Source: Brachycybe producta (Eukaryota > Arthropoda > Diplopoda > Playtdesmida > Andrognathidae). From it: a stretch of DNA of 64,000 nt. Below, one piece after another: positions 1 to 10,837 of the stretch. Both the position numbers and the translations under genes were made by a program. Numbering within the stretch: position 1 is the stretch's first letter; each line of letters starts with the position of its first letter. The notes beneath the pieces are model-generated. The model ran no database searches. It was given only the letters and a program-made list of their open reading frames with translations, and was not told the DNA's origin. The stretch covers positions 1,216,001-1,280,000 of the forward strand of contig JAUPFP010000050.1 in the NCBI GenBank assembly GCA_036925085.1, written 5' to 3'.

Positions 1-115
1 ATATAGGATCATGCAAGAAAAGGGGAAAACAAGGGATTCAAGGAACTCTATAGACCTCCATTGCTTTAATATATGCTTTCATATATAAAATAACCAACTT
101 TTTTTTCATTGTTAC

Positions 116-412
116 ATGTGTGCGCATGAGTACGCACATGAACACACGTGCGCGCATGAGTACACACGTGTGCGCATGTGTACGCACATGTACACACGTG
201 TGCGCATGTGTATGCACATGTACACACTTGTGCGCATGTGTACGCACATGTACACACTTGTGCGCATGTGTATGCACATGTACACACTTGTGCGCATGTG
301 TACGCACATGTACACACTTGTGCGCATGTGTATGCACATGTACACACTTGTGCGCATGTGTACGCACATGTACACATTTGTGCGCATGTGTACGCACATG
401 TACACATAAACA
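116..412. repeat. 30-bp minisatellite, left arm
   Basis: About ten units of a 30-bp repeat lie here, with the core tgcgcatgtgtacgcacatg. The unit is almost pure alternating pyrimidine-purine, which favours Z-DNA. Because 30 is a multiple of three and stops are rare, long open frames appear in several frames; they are not genes. Confidence 0.95.
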
Positions 413-930
413 CATGTATGTATTCAAGTACATGACATAGTTACATGTGATGCGCATGCGTCATTCATTTGTAATAATATGGTTTAGAATGAATAGACGT
501 TACATGTATTCTAATATACAAAAATAATAACAGAACATAGAAAGGAACACCCCTCCTAAATAATAGAAAAGTCCCCCTTTCGAATGCTACAACTGGAAAG
601 AGGAAGAATCGAGATTTTTTTTAAAAAAAATTACGTTTTTAAAAAATCGAAATTTTATATATTGAATCGCTCTAAAATTCCAATTTTTTTCCAGTTTCAT
701 CGTCAGAATGTTTACATCATTTTAAGTCTGATGACATCTTATTGTAGGTGGGCCCGTTTTCGAGTTGTTCGACCCACTAAAAATTATGACGAAAAACTCA
801 AAATTTGTTTCTAAAAAATTCATAAAAAAATAACCCGGAGCTTCATATTGACCCACGGAATCAAATAAAAAATACTGCATGTCTTTATCTCATTCCGTTC
901 TTGAGTTGTTCGAGGAACTAAATCGGTTCC

Positions 931-968
<38 letters not shown>

Positions 969-1659
969 ACAGACATCCTTTTTTTCCCCTTTTCTTGCAT
1001 GATCCTATATACCTCCATTGCTCTAAAGAGCAATGGAGGTATATAGGATATAGGATCAAAAAGGATGTCTGTGTGTCTGTGTGTGTGTGTGTGTCCGGAA
1101 CCCGATTTAGTTCCTCGAACAACTCAAGAACGGAATGAGATAAAGACATGCAGTATTTTTTATTTGATTCCGTGGGTCAATATGAAGCTCCTGACAAAAA
1201 ATTAGAAAATTTTACCCAGGGGTTATTTTTTTATGAATTTTTTAGAAACAAATTTTGAGTTTTTGGTCATAATTTTTAGTGGGTCGAACAACTCGAAAAC
1301 GGGGCCACCTACAATAAAATGTCATCAGACCTAAAATGATGTAAACATTCTGACGATGAAACTGGAAAAAATTGGAATTTTAGAGCGATTCGATATATAA
1401 AATTTCGATTTTTTAAAAACGTAATTTTTTTTAAAAAAAATCTTGATTCTTCCTCTTTTCAGTTGTAGCATTCGAAAGGGGGACTTTTCTATTATTTAGG
1501 AGGGGTGTTCCTTTCTATGTTCTGTTATTATTTTTGTATATTAGAATACATGTGACGTATATTCATTCTAAACCATATTATTACAAATGAATGACGCATG
1601 CGCATCACATGTAACTATGTCATGTACTTGAATACATACATGTGTTTATCTATATACAC

Positions 1660-2482
1660 ATGCGCACACGTCTATACATGTGCGTACACATGCGCACAAG
1701 TGTGTACATGTGCGTACACATGCGCACAAGTGTGTACATGTGCGTACACATGCGCACAAGTGTGTACGTGTGCGTACACATGCGCACAAGTGTGTACGTG
1801 TGCGTACACATGCGCACAAGTGTGTACGTGTGTGTACACATGCGTACAAGTGTGTACATGTGCATACACATGCGCACAAGTGTGTACGTGTGCATACACA
1901 TGCGCACAAGTGTGTACGTGTGCGTACACATGCGCACAAGTGTGTACGTGTGCGTACACATGCGCACAAGTGTGTACGTGTGCGTACACATGCGCACAAG
2001 TGTGTACGTGTGCGTACACATGCGCACAAGTGTGTACGTGTGCGTACACATGCGCACAAGTGTGTACGTGTGCGTACACATGCGCACAAGTGTGTACGTG
2101 TGCGTACACATGCGCACAAGTGTGTACGTGTGCGTACACATGCGCACAAGTGTGTACGTGTGCGTACACATGCGCACAAGTGTGTACGTGTGCGTACACA
2201 TGCACACAAGTGTGTACGTGTGCGTACACATGTGCACAAGTGTGTACATGTGCGTACACATGCGCACAAGTGTGTACGTATGCGTACACATGCGCACACG
2301 TGTGTACATGTGCGTACACATGCGCACACGTGTGTACATGTGCGTACACATGCGCACACGTGTGTACATGTGTATACTCATGCGCGCACGTGTGTTCATG
2401 TGCGTACTCATGCGCGCACGTGTGTTCATGTGCGTACTCATGCGCGCACGTGTGTTCATGTGCGTACTCGTGCGCACACATG
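1660..2482. repeat. 30-bp minisatellite, right arm
   Basis: About 27 units of the reverse complement of the left-arm repeat are present. The units between about 1770 and 2240 are nearly identical, and those at the edges are more divergent, as expected for turnover by unequal exchange or slippage in the centre. Each unit can form a short hairpin with a gtgtacg/cgtacac stem and a 4-nt loop. The 270-296 codon open frames are an effect of the repeat. Confidence 0.95.
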
Positions 2483-2997
2483 TAACAATGAAAAAAAAAG
2501 TTGGTTATTTGATATATGAAAGCATATATTAAAGCAATGGAGTTCTATAGGGTTCCTTGAATCCCTTGTTTTTTTATGATTTCAATGATTTTTTTTATTT
2601 TAAAAATTATTTCGGCAGTTGTTGGGTAAGTCTTGACATTATTTTAACGAGAAATTCTTTGAGGTAATGGTCACTTTAAGCATAATTTTGGAATAAGACA
2701 TAAGATATCTGTTAAAATTTTAATTGCTTATTTCCAAGGACCATTTGATATTATATGATCATGTTGCTGTGGTTGTTTACAATACATGCTGCTTTAAATG
2801 TGCCCCCTTCTCGATTAGTATTTGAAATGCAATATACACAGCATTATGTGCAAATTAAAATCGCATTTTTAAGGAATTATTGTTTGGTTATTGAAGTCAC
2901 TAAAAGAGCCGTTTTCGTTTTATTTTATGTCACTTGCTTTATTAGTAGGTCTAATAGAACTTCACATCGTACATTTCAAAAGAAAGTTGTCACAAAG

Positions 2998-3828
2998 TTA
3001 TGTCTTTACAAGGATAAAGTTTCCGCAAACTGCTTGTCCAATAACGTATTGTTCAGCGAATTTCTCAACATTGAAGTGCGGTCTTTCAATTGTCACTTGG
3101 ATGTCAATGAGGCCACTTTGAAGGAAAACTAGAAAGAGGTAACGATGTATTCCTATAGAAGAAACAGTAGTAAAAAGAGAGATAGTTTTAGAATGCTTCA
3201 AATTCATGTTTCGGCCATAACTGCATGCAGTAAATATACCTGTGCCACTTGCTGGATTTGGGTTTTGATAACGTTGGACGAGATCTCCAGAGCCCAGGTT
3301 GCCATTGAGGCCACTGTTGCCTCCGACGTTCACAATTAGCCATTGCACATACTGACCATCAGTAGGATGTTGTGCACTTGGCGAATCAAGATCTATAAAA
3401 TATAGTAATTATAGTGTCGTGTGTAGGCACTATTACAATATGTAGCTAATTATGATGCGTTCATTTACCGAGCATGACTATTGTGTAAAGGCCGGTCGGA
3501 ATAAAAGCGAAATCAATTGAAGTTAATTGAGAAGACACTTGTTGTATGCTCAAAAATTCACCAGTCACCACAACAGCTCCAGTGTCAAATCTCATCTAGA
3601 TTTTATTAGCATTGAATGTTAAGGTTAATAGTATAATGTGGTTACGTTAGGTACTTAGTTTCAACTTATAACGTAATATCTTACCGTAGCATTGACTTTT
3701 GGCACGTAACTTAGTACATCTGGAACAATGTGTTCACTATACCATAGGTTATTTGGTCCAACTTGACCACACTCGATAACACACCCGGCCAGTAAGGCTG
3801 AAGCCAAAATCAAGATTCCAAATGACAT
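2998..3828 (-). CDS. Secreted PEBP-family protein 1 (192 aa, 4 exons)
   Basis: Phosphatidylethanolamine-binding protein fold, predicted to be secreted. Coding exons on the minus strand are 3828-3685, 3595-3469, 3392-3240 and 3152-2998; the introns are GT-AG with phases 0, 1 and 1. Exon 1 encodes a signal peptide (MSFGILILASALLAG...) and the entry motif LWYSEHIVPDVLSYVP. Exon 3 carries the ligand-pocket loop and exon 4 the GIHRYLFLVFLQ strand. The pocket motif DPDAPSR of classical PEBPs is DLDSPSA here, and the pocket His in the following strand is Gln (YVQWLIVN). The frame closes exactly over all exons. The start was chosen because the same ATG context precedes the signal peptide in its paralog at 7474. 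PEBPs bind anionic lipid headgroups or small proteins; the ligand here is unknown and the pocket looks altered. Confidence 0.85.
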
Positions 3829-3915
3829 TTTCGTTTCAATTTTCTTTCTTTGGTTGAAGTTGTTCCAATGTGAAGGTCCTCTTTCGTGAGTGAATTTTCG
3901 ACTGAAATCTGTTTT

Positions 3916-3924
3916 CCTTTTATA
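3916..3924 (-). promoter_or_regulatory. TATA box of PEBP gene 1
   Basis: TATAAAAGG on the minus strand, about 90 bp upstream of the ATG. The same box, followed by the same GAAAA-type context, precedes the two other minus-strand PEBP paralogs at a similar distance. Confidence 0.6.
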
Positions 3925-3929
3925 AGACA

Positions 3930-6568
3930 TAGTTATTTGATTAATTTTTATTTAAAGACAACATGTGTAAATATAATTATATTTATTGTTTCACATTAAT
4001 TACCACCTGTTTTTAAAATAATAGTAATTGTTAAATTTCTACTTTCTGATAAAAATCATTTGTTTTTACAAACGTACATATTTTTTACGATTCCTAAAAA
4101 AATATGTACTCTTGTGTAATATGTGCGCACGTAGATATTCTTCCATCTGTACCAACTTTTCCAAATGTTGAACAAAATTAAACGTTGGCTACACATTGAA
4201 CACGAAACACATATTAGAAAATGCCTTCAAAATGACATTTTTAATAATAACCCAGATCATTTAATTTTAGCCACAAAAATGAGTTCTAAAATGCTATTCA
4301 ATTGTTAATAATTTTATTTCATTTTCGTAGGCCGTTTTCATAAGTGGAACTCGAACGTCGGAACACTTTGGTTCTAGTTTACTTCGAGGATCCATTCTTA
4401 TGCCATTGGTGAGCATGGCGCAGCTAGGGACCCGCAGGAGGTTCGGAAAGCCCTTTTTTGGGGTGCAAAGGGGGCGCAATTTTTTTAAGCAGCAGGGGCG
4501 GCGGGGGGGGGGGCGGCTCGCAACCAAACCTAGCTACACCACTGTTGGTGAGTGGAATTTATGTGTTTCATGTTTGTAGTTTCTTTTTGAACTTTAAATA
4601 CTAGCAGAAGATATTATTTCATAAATTTATAAATACGGTTATTGTGATCACACTGATAACATTCGAGTATGCTAATAATAATTCTGTTCATTTCATACTT
4701 GAAATTTCATGTGATTGACGGCTGTTATCAGGTTCAGTTAATAGGTTATCTGATGTTAACAGGTGATTTATACTACAGTATTGTCAAACTATATACTGAG
4801 ACGCTTTTTAAGAAGTGTTTTAACCTCTCTGAATGTACATTTGGCAAAATTTTAAATTTCATTTTTAATCACCATGTTAATTATTTGTTTTGTATGCAAA
4901 ATGCTTCAAATTGAGGAAATTAATTATAAATTAAATTACATTGTTTGCGAGTTTGATATTTTTACAATATTTGCATGTACCAAAACAATGAAATGGCATT
5001 TCGACACTTAATTAAGACAATAATGGAGTGGAGCTCCATTCCTTGTTGTTTTACAATAAAGTTATTTTAATCATTAGCAGGAGTAATAACGAAGTTTTCA
5101 CCAACTGAGTTTCTAAATGATAGTTTGGTTGGCAAAATATTTACGTTGAAATGTTTTGTCATTTCGTTTGTAAACTAAGACAATATTCTGACTCATTCCA
5201 ATATGAAACAAGATTAAAAAAGAAAATTGAGTCAAACTGTTTTCACTGATTTGTCTGTAAAAGCCGCAACACACGCTCCATCCTGCTTTCCATTCATTCA
5301 GTCGGCTGACTATGGCACCTGAATTGACGCCTGCCACGTCGCTACACATGCTCCGGTTTGCCTGTGCAGGTCAAAATAAATGCGCAGTTTTATCATATAT
5401 ATGCTCTATTCGATATGCACAGGCGTGTCTGTGTAGGCATACCAGCATACCGGTACCCCCTGACTGGCGTACCAAAGCGTGGGTAGTGGCCTTTAGCTGA
5501 CTATGGTACACCTAAATCCTTTTCTGAATAGGGTGGAATATCTTATACTGAATTGGTGTTATACAGTACAGTACATCAGAGGTACTCAGAGCCTTGTCAT
5601 TTACAGATATTTCTGTTTAATAGCTTACAAACTTAAGTTAGTATATTTTTTTTTCTTTAAATTTGTCATTTTACCAAATGACTGAGCAGCCACTCCAGCA
5701 TTTGACATCTGACACTCAAAATTTCAACCTATGTTTAGTTACATACAAAAGATAGGTTACAGTTTGGTGTCGCAAAGGTTAGTTAAATGAACAATTTTTA
5801 TTTATGCTAGTTGTGGAAGCAAAATTTAGTACTGTATGTTCTGAACCATGTCTGCATTTTTCCAGATTTGGCTCACATTTTCACTGTCACATTGGTGAAT
5901 AATGCTGACCAAAACCATAGAACTAAATAGCAAGACTTGGATGAGTTTCATTTTGCTTTGTCTTTACTTTTACTCTGTAATAACTGATTCTCCACTTTAT
6001 TTTTGTTTATTTTCGGAAAAGGCATTGTGTAGGTCTATTTAATCAGCTTTTCAATATTGATTCCTCCGATTGTATTTCTTGTAAAACACATACGGAAAGT
6101 TTGACGTAATATTTTGTTTGCAAATAATACGTACGGTTTGAAATGTATTACCACGTGGTATTTTTTTGCCTCGTAAATTAATATAAATATTATGTTGGTT
6201 TACTTTAAAATTGGCAGTAGCTGATGATTGAAATTTGAAAATCTATACAATTAAAAAAAAAAGGTTTGTATGTAAAACCTCTTTCAACCACGAAAACCTA
6301 AATATGGTTCCTGATTATATTGTACAACACACAATTTTAATGTTAATTTTTTGTCTCCGATTACCAGTGATCACATGATGATAGGATCCCATTATGCATT
6401 TGCTACTTAAAATGCCATTTTACAATTCATTCGAATTCAATAAACAGCAATAATAATAGTAATAATAATTAGTTAGTTTGAAATTTTCATTTTATTCTTT
6501 ACAATAAAACATGTTTACGTTTTATTTCTAATATAGCTTCAACTGATATTTCACAAAATGTTGTTGTC
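3930..6568. other. Intergenic stretch between PEBP genes 1 and 2
   Basis: I see no supported gene here. It is AT-rich DNA holding one GC-rich dispersed repeat at about 4400-4550. The short open frames lack splice context and recognisable domains. The 3' flank of PEBP gene 2 lies at its right end. Confidence 0.5.
4400..4550. repeat. Dispersed GC-rich repeat, copy 1
   Basis: A GC-rich island with a G homopolymer run. Its reverse complement recurs at about 30010-30165, sharing the blocks tgctgcttaaaa, gcgcccccttt and cctcctgc, and both copies end near ctagctacaccactg- or cagctacgcc-like motifs. This is a transposon-derived dispersed repeat, not a gene. Confidence 0.6.
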
Positions 6569-7474
6569 TTATTTTGATTGTGGCCATTGAAAACAAAAGT
6601 TTCCACAAACTGCAATTCCCAATTGGTATTCATCAACGAAAGCTTGAACATTGTAGTTGTCTCTTGAGACGCTGTTAACTGCAATGTCAAGCCATTTGGG
6701 TTGAAGGAACACCAAAAAGAGGTAACGGTGAGCTCCTACAGAGAAACAAAGAAAAATGATTCAAATTAAACGTTACATAAATAACATTTAGCCACTGTGT
6801 ATGTCTTTAACTATATACAGTACCTGTTTTGACTGCTGGGGTTGGATTTAGATAGGGTTGGACGGTAGTTCCCGAGCCCAGGTTCTGTGAAAGGATACTT
6901 TGGCCTTGGACGTTAATAATTAGCCATTGCACATATGGAGAATCAGTAGGACTTTGTACACTTGGCCAATCAAGGTCTATAAAAGCAGTTTATTCCATAT
7001 TATATCTTTGGTATTATGTTTTGGCACTTTTTTTTTATTTATTACCAAGCATGACTATTGTGTAAAGTCCGCCGGGAATAAAAGCGAAATCAATTGATGT
7101 TAATGGAGAACTCATTTGTTGAGCACTAAGAGACTCCCCGGTTACAACAACAGCACCAGTACCAAATCTCATCTAAATTTGGTTTAGGTTAGCATCAAAC
7201 TTTAAGGTTACTTACAATCTAGTTACGTAAAGGTGGTCGTATTTAAAAAAATAGCTTCAATTTAAACAGATCTTACCGTAGCATTGACTGCTGGAACATA
7301 ACTAATTACATCTGGAACAATCTGTTCACTGTACCATAGGCTTTCTTGGTCATTGTAACTGCCACCGTGACCATAACCATTGCCGTTACCAGTACCAGTA
7401 CCGCAACCGCATCCACACCCTTGTGTGATGCCGACCAATAGGGCGGATGCCAAAATGAAGATTCCGAGTGACAT
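6569..7474 (-). CDS. Secreted PEBP-family protein 2 with Gly/Cys-rich insert (214 aa)
   Basis: Paralog of the gene at 2998-3828 with the same four-exon plan. Exons are 7474-7277, 7172-7046, 6976-6824 and 6735-6569; exons 2 and 3 have the same lengths as in the paralog (127 and 153 nt). Exon 1 encodes a signal peptide (MSLGIFILASALLVG), then a Gly/Cys/Asn-rich low-complexity run at about residues 18-38 that the other paralogs lack, then LWYSEQIVPDVISYVP. The pocket loop reads DLDWPSV instead of DPDAPSR, the pocket His is Gln (YVQWLIIN), and the second motif is GAHRYLFLVFLQ. The C-terminus is longer, ending FCFQWPQSK. The extra cysteines could cross-link the N-terminus, but that is speculative. 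The frame is intact throughout. Confidence 0.85.
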
Positions 7475-7546
7475 TTTTCTTTTAAATAGTAGTTCAAATG
7501 TGAAGATGTTCTTTCCAAAGTGAATTTCTACTTAACTTGGTTTTCC

Positions 7547-7555
7547 TTTTATAAG
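7547..7555 (-). promoter_or_regulatory. TATA box of PEBP gene 2
   Basis: TATAAAAGG on the minus strand, about 77 bp upstream of the ATG. It is shared in sequence and spacing with the other minus-strand PEBP paralogs. Confidence 0.6.
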
Positions 7556-7559
7556 ACAA

Positions 7560-8650
7560 TTTGTTTAATTAGTTTATATTGTTTAAAACTAGTTATTGTT
7601 TCATGTTAGTTACCACCTGTTTTGACAAAAATAATAATTATTTAAATTTCTTTTGTGATAAGAAAAATATGAAAAATACAATGGACTTTCGAACGTACAA
7701 ATTTGTTCACAAAACTTATTAGAAAAACGTCACGCATCGTTTTTCTATTATACGAGATGCCTCCATCTGTGCCAACAGTTCCAACTTTTTAGTAACGTTT
7801 CCAAAATTAATACGTAAAAAGATTACTGTAGTTAATCAAATATTATGCGTGCATGAATGTATTAATTTGAAAATGATGAATAATGGTAACCAAATTATTA
7901 GGTTGATGTAGACTTTTTTTAATTGAATTCAACTCCAGTACACCTGATATTAGCTCGAGAGCCATGTGGTAGTGGTGGAGTTTCTCCCATATCGTAATTG
8001 GTAATCATTTAGGCCATAGTCTGAATAAATTCAGACCCAGAAAGATCCAGAATAATTATGCTTCAGTTCTATCTTTGAGTCCTTTAATGTCATTATCACC
8101 ACATTAATTTTTTTTTAATTGTGTTTTGTTCTTTTATATGGTTTCCTTATAAGAAGTAATTATATAAATTCATTTTCATAACATATTCATTTTTCTATTT
8201 CTATTTATATAGGCTGATGATACAAATCTGGAAATTTTGTAAAGGAATCTCGAATAAAGGCTGAATTCTGATTGAGTTTCCTTCCTAAATCCTGATTCTA
8301 CTCCGAAGAGGTTCATTATGCACGGCTGGTGAGGGGTAATGTATGTTTTGATATGTGAAGATATTATTAGATAAAATTGTTAAGATTGGAAATAGATATA
8401 TATGCAACTAATCCGATCAGACAATAGATTTCCTGGTGACATGTCTTTGGCTTTGAAATATTATGACAAGTTGACATGCATTGTCCTAGTTCAGTCATCC
8501 AACAGTGTGGAATCTGTAGATCATTGAATGCACTAAATGAGAGACTTTTATTGATTCACATGTTTTTATTTTATTCTAAACATGAACACATGTTTGTTTT
8601 ATTCTTAATTATAACTTAAACAGACATTTTAACTGAGAAAGAAAATTGCG
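7560..8650. other. Intergenic stretch between PEBP genes 2 and 3
   Basis: AT-rich, with no supported gene. At 7925-8020 there is a block (agtacacctga ... ggtaatcattta) that resembles 47440-47540 and looks like a degenerate dispersed repeat. Confidence 0.45.
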
Positions 8651-9663
8651 TTAAATGTCAGTATTAACGACTAATAAGTTTCCAGCAACTGCCTGTCCCA
8701 AACTATTTTCGCTTGCAAAAGACTCAACATTGAAACGAATTCTTTGAGCTAGCGGTGGAACAGTAATTCTGCACGTTTGAAGAAAAATCAGGAAGATGTA
8801 ATGATGTCTTCCTGTGGACGGAGAGTTAATCAAAATTGGTATAGTTTTAGAAAATTTCACTTTCAACTAAAAAAGAAATAAACAAAAACTGTGGTTACCC
8901 GAGTTAGCTTCCGGAACTGGTGAAGAATAGGATGCAAGGATATCACCCGCGCCCAAGTTGTTGCTAAGAGCATTCTGGCCATCGAGGTTCACCACCAACC
9001 ATTGTACATACTGAGATTCATATGGGTTTGATTCACTTGGTGCATCAGTATCTGCAATAAAGAAATTATTTGTCAGATTTTTAACGAAATAAAAAAAATC
9101 ATGTATATTAGAGTGTATTACCGAACATAATTAGTGTGTAAAGGGCCGTTGGATTATAGGTGTATACAACTGATTGTGGTAAAGCTTCTAATTGTTTCAC
9201 GGTCATTTCTTGTCCAGCTTCCACTGAAGCACCGCATGGAAATGTTATCTACATTTTTAGTTATAAATCTTAGGTTACTTTTAGGTCCTTGACAAATAGA
9301 CCTTAATGGTCGATTTTAACTGCAAGATGAAGTCGAGTTGTCGCCAGTGTGCCAAGGACAGGCTTTTTTTCTATAATAATACATGGTCACCACAGCCTAG
9401 TCACCTGCGATAGCATTTTGCAGTCGAAATCGACCACCAAAAGTTATCTGTCTGCCAAGGCCCTTATAAGTGTCGTATAAATAAGTCGAACTTGAAATAA
9501 GTTCTTTTCTTACCTCGGCCAAAGTTGTAGGTGCAGTACTAATTACACTTGGAACAATTTCCTCACTATACCAGTATTGGCATATACTGTCATCGCAACT
9601 ACAAAAATAGGTGCAAAGACAAATGAATGTGGTAAAACTGAAAAGCAAGATTCGGAATGTCAT
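8651..9663 (-). CDS. Secreted PEBP-family protein 3 (196 aa, 4 exons)
   Basis: Third minus-strand PEBP paralog. Exons are 9663-9514, 9248-9122, 9051-8899 and 8811-8651; exons 2 and 3 are again 127 and 153 nt, and the phases match the paralogs. Exon 1 encodes a hydrophobic leader rich in Phe and Cys, then YWYSEEIVPSVIS. The pocket loop is DTDAPSE, closer to the canonical DPDAPSR, but the pocket His is again Gln (YVQWLVVN) and the second motif is GRHHY instead of GxHRY. A palindromic MITE is inserted in intron 1. The leader and domain imply a secreted ligand-binding protein of unknown ligand. No frameshift was seen. Confidence 0.85.
9283..9463. mobile_element. MITE family I, copy in PEBP gene 3 intron 1
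   Basis: The ends are inverted copies of about 50 bp: ggtccttg ... tggtcgattttaactgcaa on the left, and ttgcagtcgaaatcgacca ... ccaaggcc on the right. Related elements sit in introns of HYKK (28190-28385) and NDUFAF5 (30797-30946). It carries no coding capacity, so any movement would depend on a transposase supplied from elsewhere. Confidence 0.7.
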
Positions 9664-9729
9664 TTTCGGGTTCGAATGCTGGCTGGTAGAAGTCGTTCGA
9701 AAGTGAGTTTCTACTTGACTCGGGTTTTT

Positions 9730-9737
9730 CTTTTATA
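9730..9737 (-). promoter_or_regulatory. TATA box of PEBP gene 3
   Basis: TATAAAAG on the minus strand, about 70 bp upstream of the ATG. It is followed by the same flanking context (gtcttataaaag) as in PEBP genes 1 and 2. Confidence 0.55.
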
Positions 9738-9744
9738 AGACAAT

Positions 9745-10837
9745 TTATTTGTTTTTGTTTTTTTCATTTTTAGTGAAAACTGTTGGTATTATATTTTTTA
9801 AGTTAGCACCTGCTTTGACAAAAAAAAGTAATTATTTTAATTTCTTTATGGTGAAAAAAGTGTGAAAAAACAATAGATGTGCGAAATTGTTAAGAAAACT
9901 AATTACTGATGTCACGCATTTCCATCTTTAGTAATAACTTTTTCATTACAGTTTAACATTTCATGTTTGATTGCTATATTGTTATGAAATTTACTTTAAA
10001 ATTTTTTCCAAGTATAGAACAATTGACAATTTGTGAAGGAAACATTCTAAATTTTTTTTATAATCCGTGGTTTCTTATCCCTGTAGTTATAAAATACCGA
10101 TTTTGAAATTTATGTTAAAATGTAGAAAAATAACAGGATAATTTTTGTATGGGATCAGCTTGTCAGTATAATTTGAATAAAAATAGTTTGAAAATGAATT
10201 CGAAACAACTAACATATGACACCAGCTTATGTTTCACAATAAATGCAGGGTGTGTAGTAGATTTATTACAATCTTTAGCATCCACCAGTAATGAACGACA
10301 TTATATAACTGAAATTATTTTTAAAGAGAAACTTTAAACTTTTTTATAATATAGTTCTTCGTCATATATGAATATCACAATTATTACAGTGATATCACAT
10401 GAATAAAAAATGTAATCTCATATTAAAATATGTACTCTTGTTTAATACAAATGTGATAGTTGCTTTTTGCAGACGAAAAAAAAAAAAAGATAAATGGGAT
10501 TTATATGTCACTTTATTTTTTTGAGGTTTCGAAGTTGTATTAAAAGTTTTGGAACATCACGTACTATAACAATGTAAATATGTACATTATTATAATGTAT
10601 TAACATACAACTTGGTTAATCCAACATCAAACATGATTGGCTGGTTGCCAGTTTGAGGTATATTAAGTTTTTGTAATATAATAAAAGAGAGTATGTAATA
10701 GAATGCGTCATTATAATCCATATTTTTGTTTTGCTGTTTGCGTGTAGAAGGACACCCAAAATTTATTGAAACAATTTCCACTTTTTTTGTGTCAAAAACA
10801 CTTATTTCAAATGTCTAATTATTATTTTCTTATGAAA
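9745..10837. other. Divergent intergenic region, PEBP genes 3 and 4
   Basis: AT-rich, with no supported gene. It carries the promoters of two divergent PEBP genes. For the plus-strand gene, a weak TATA-like tataataaaag lies near 10676-10686, about 160 bp before the chosen ATG. Confidence 0.45.

Larger units (their letters stand above)
1..2575. repeat. Giant inverted repeat (foldback structure)
   Basis: The sequence folds on itself around 1025/1026, where the turn reads gctct-aa-agagc. Sequence from about 25 to 1020 reappears reverse-complemented from about 1031 to 2575. Both arms contain the same blocks in mirror order: end sequence, 30-bp minisatellite, about 550 bp of unique AT-rich DNA, a (CA)n or (GT)n tract, and the turn. 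The arms differ in minisatellite copy number (about 10 against 27) and by scattered substitutions, so this is not an exact artefactual copy. The first bases of the window repeat the motif at 987-1010 in inverted form, which suggests that the structure continues leftward. It could be a foldback transposon or a palindromic duplication. No transposase is visible. Confidence 0.85.

Noticed and set aside
116..2482. Regular 30-bp repeats resembling a CRISPR array
   Set aside because: There are no spacers; units are contiguous, and the context is an animal genome.
1598..2532. Open frames of 240-296 codons rich in Cys/Tyr/Thr or His/Val/Arg
   Set aside because: They are translations of the 30-bp minisatellite, open in several frames because the unit is a multiple of three.
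3145..3339. Plus-strand open frame opposite PEBP gene 1
   Set aside because: Antisense shadow of exons that match a known family on the minus strand.
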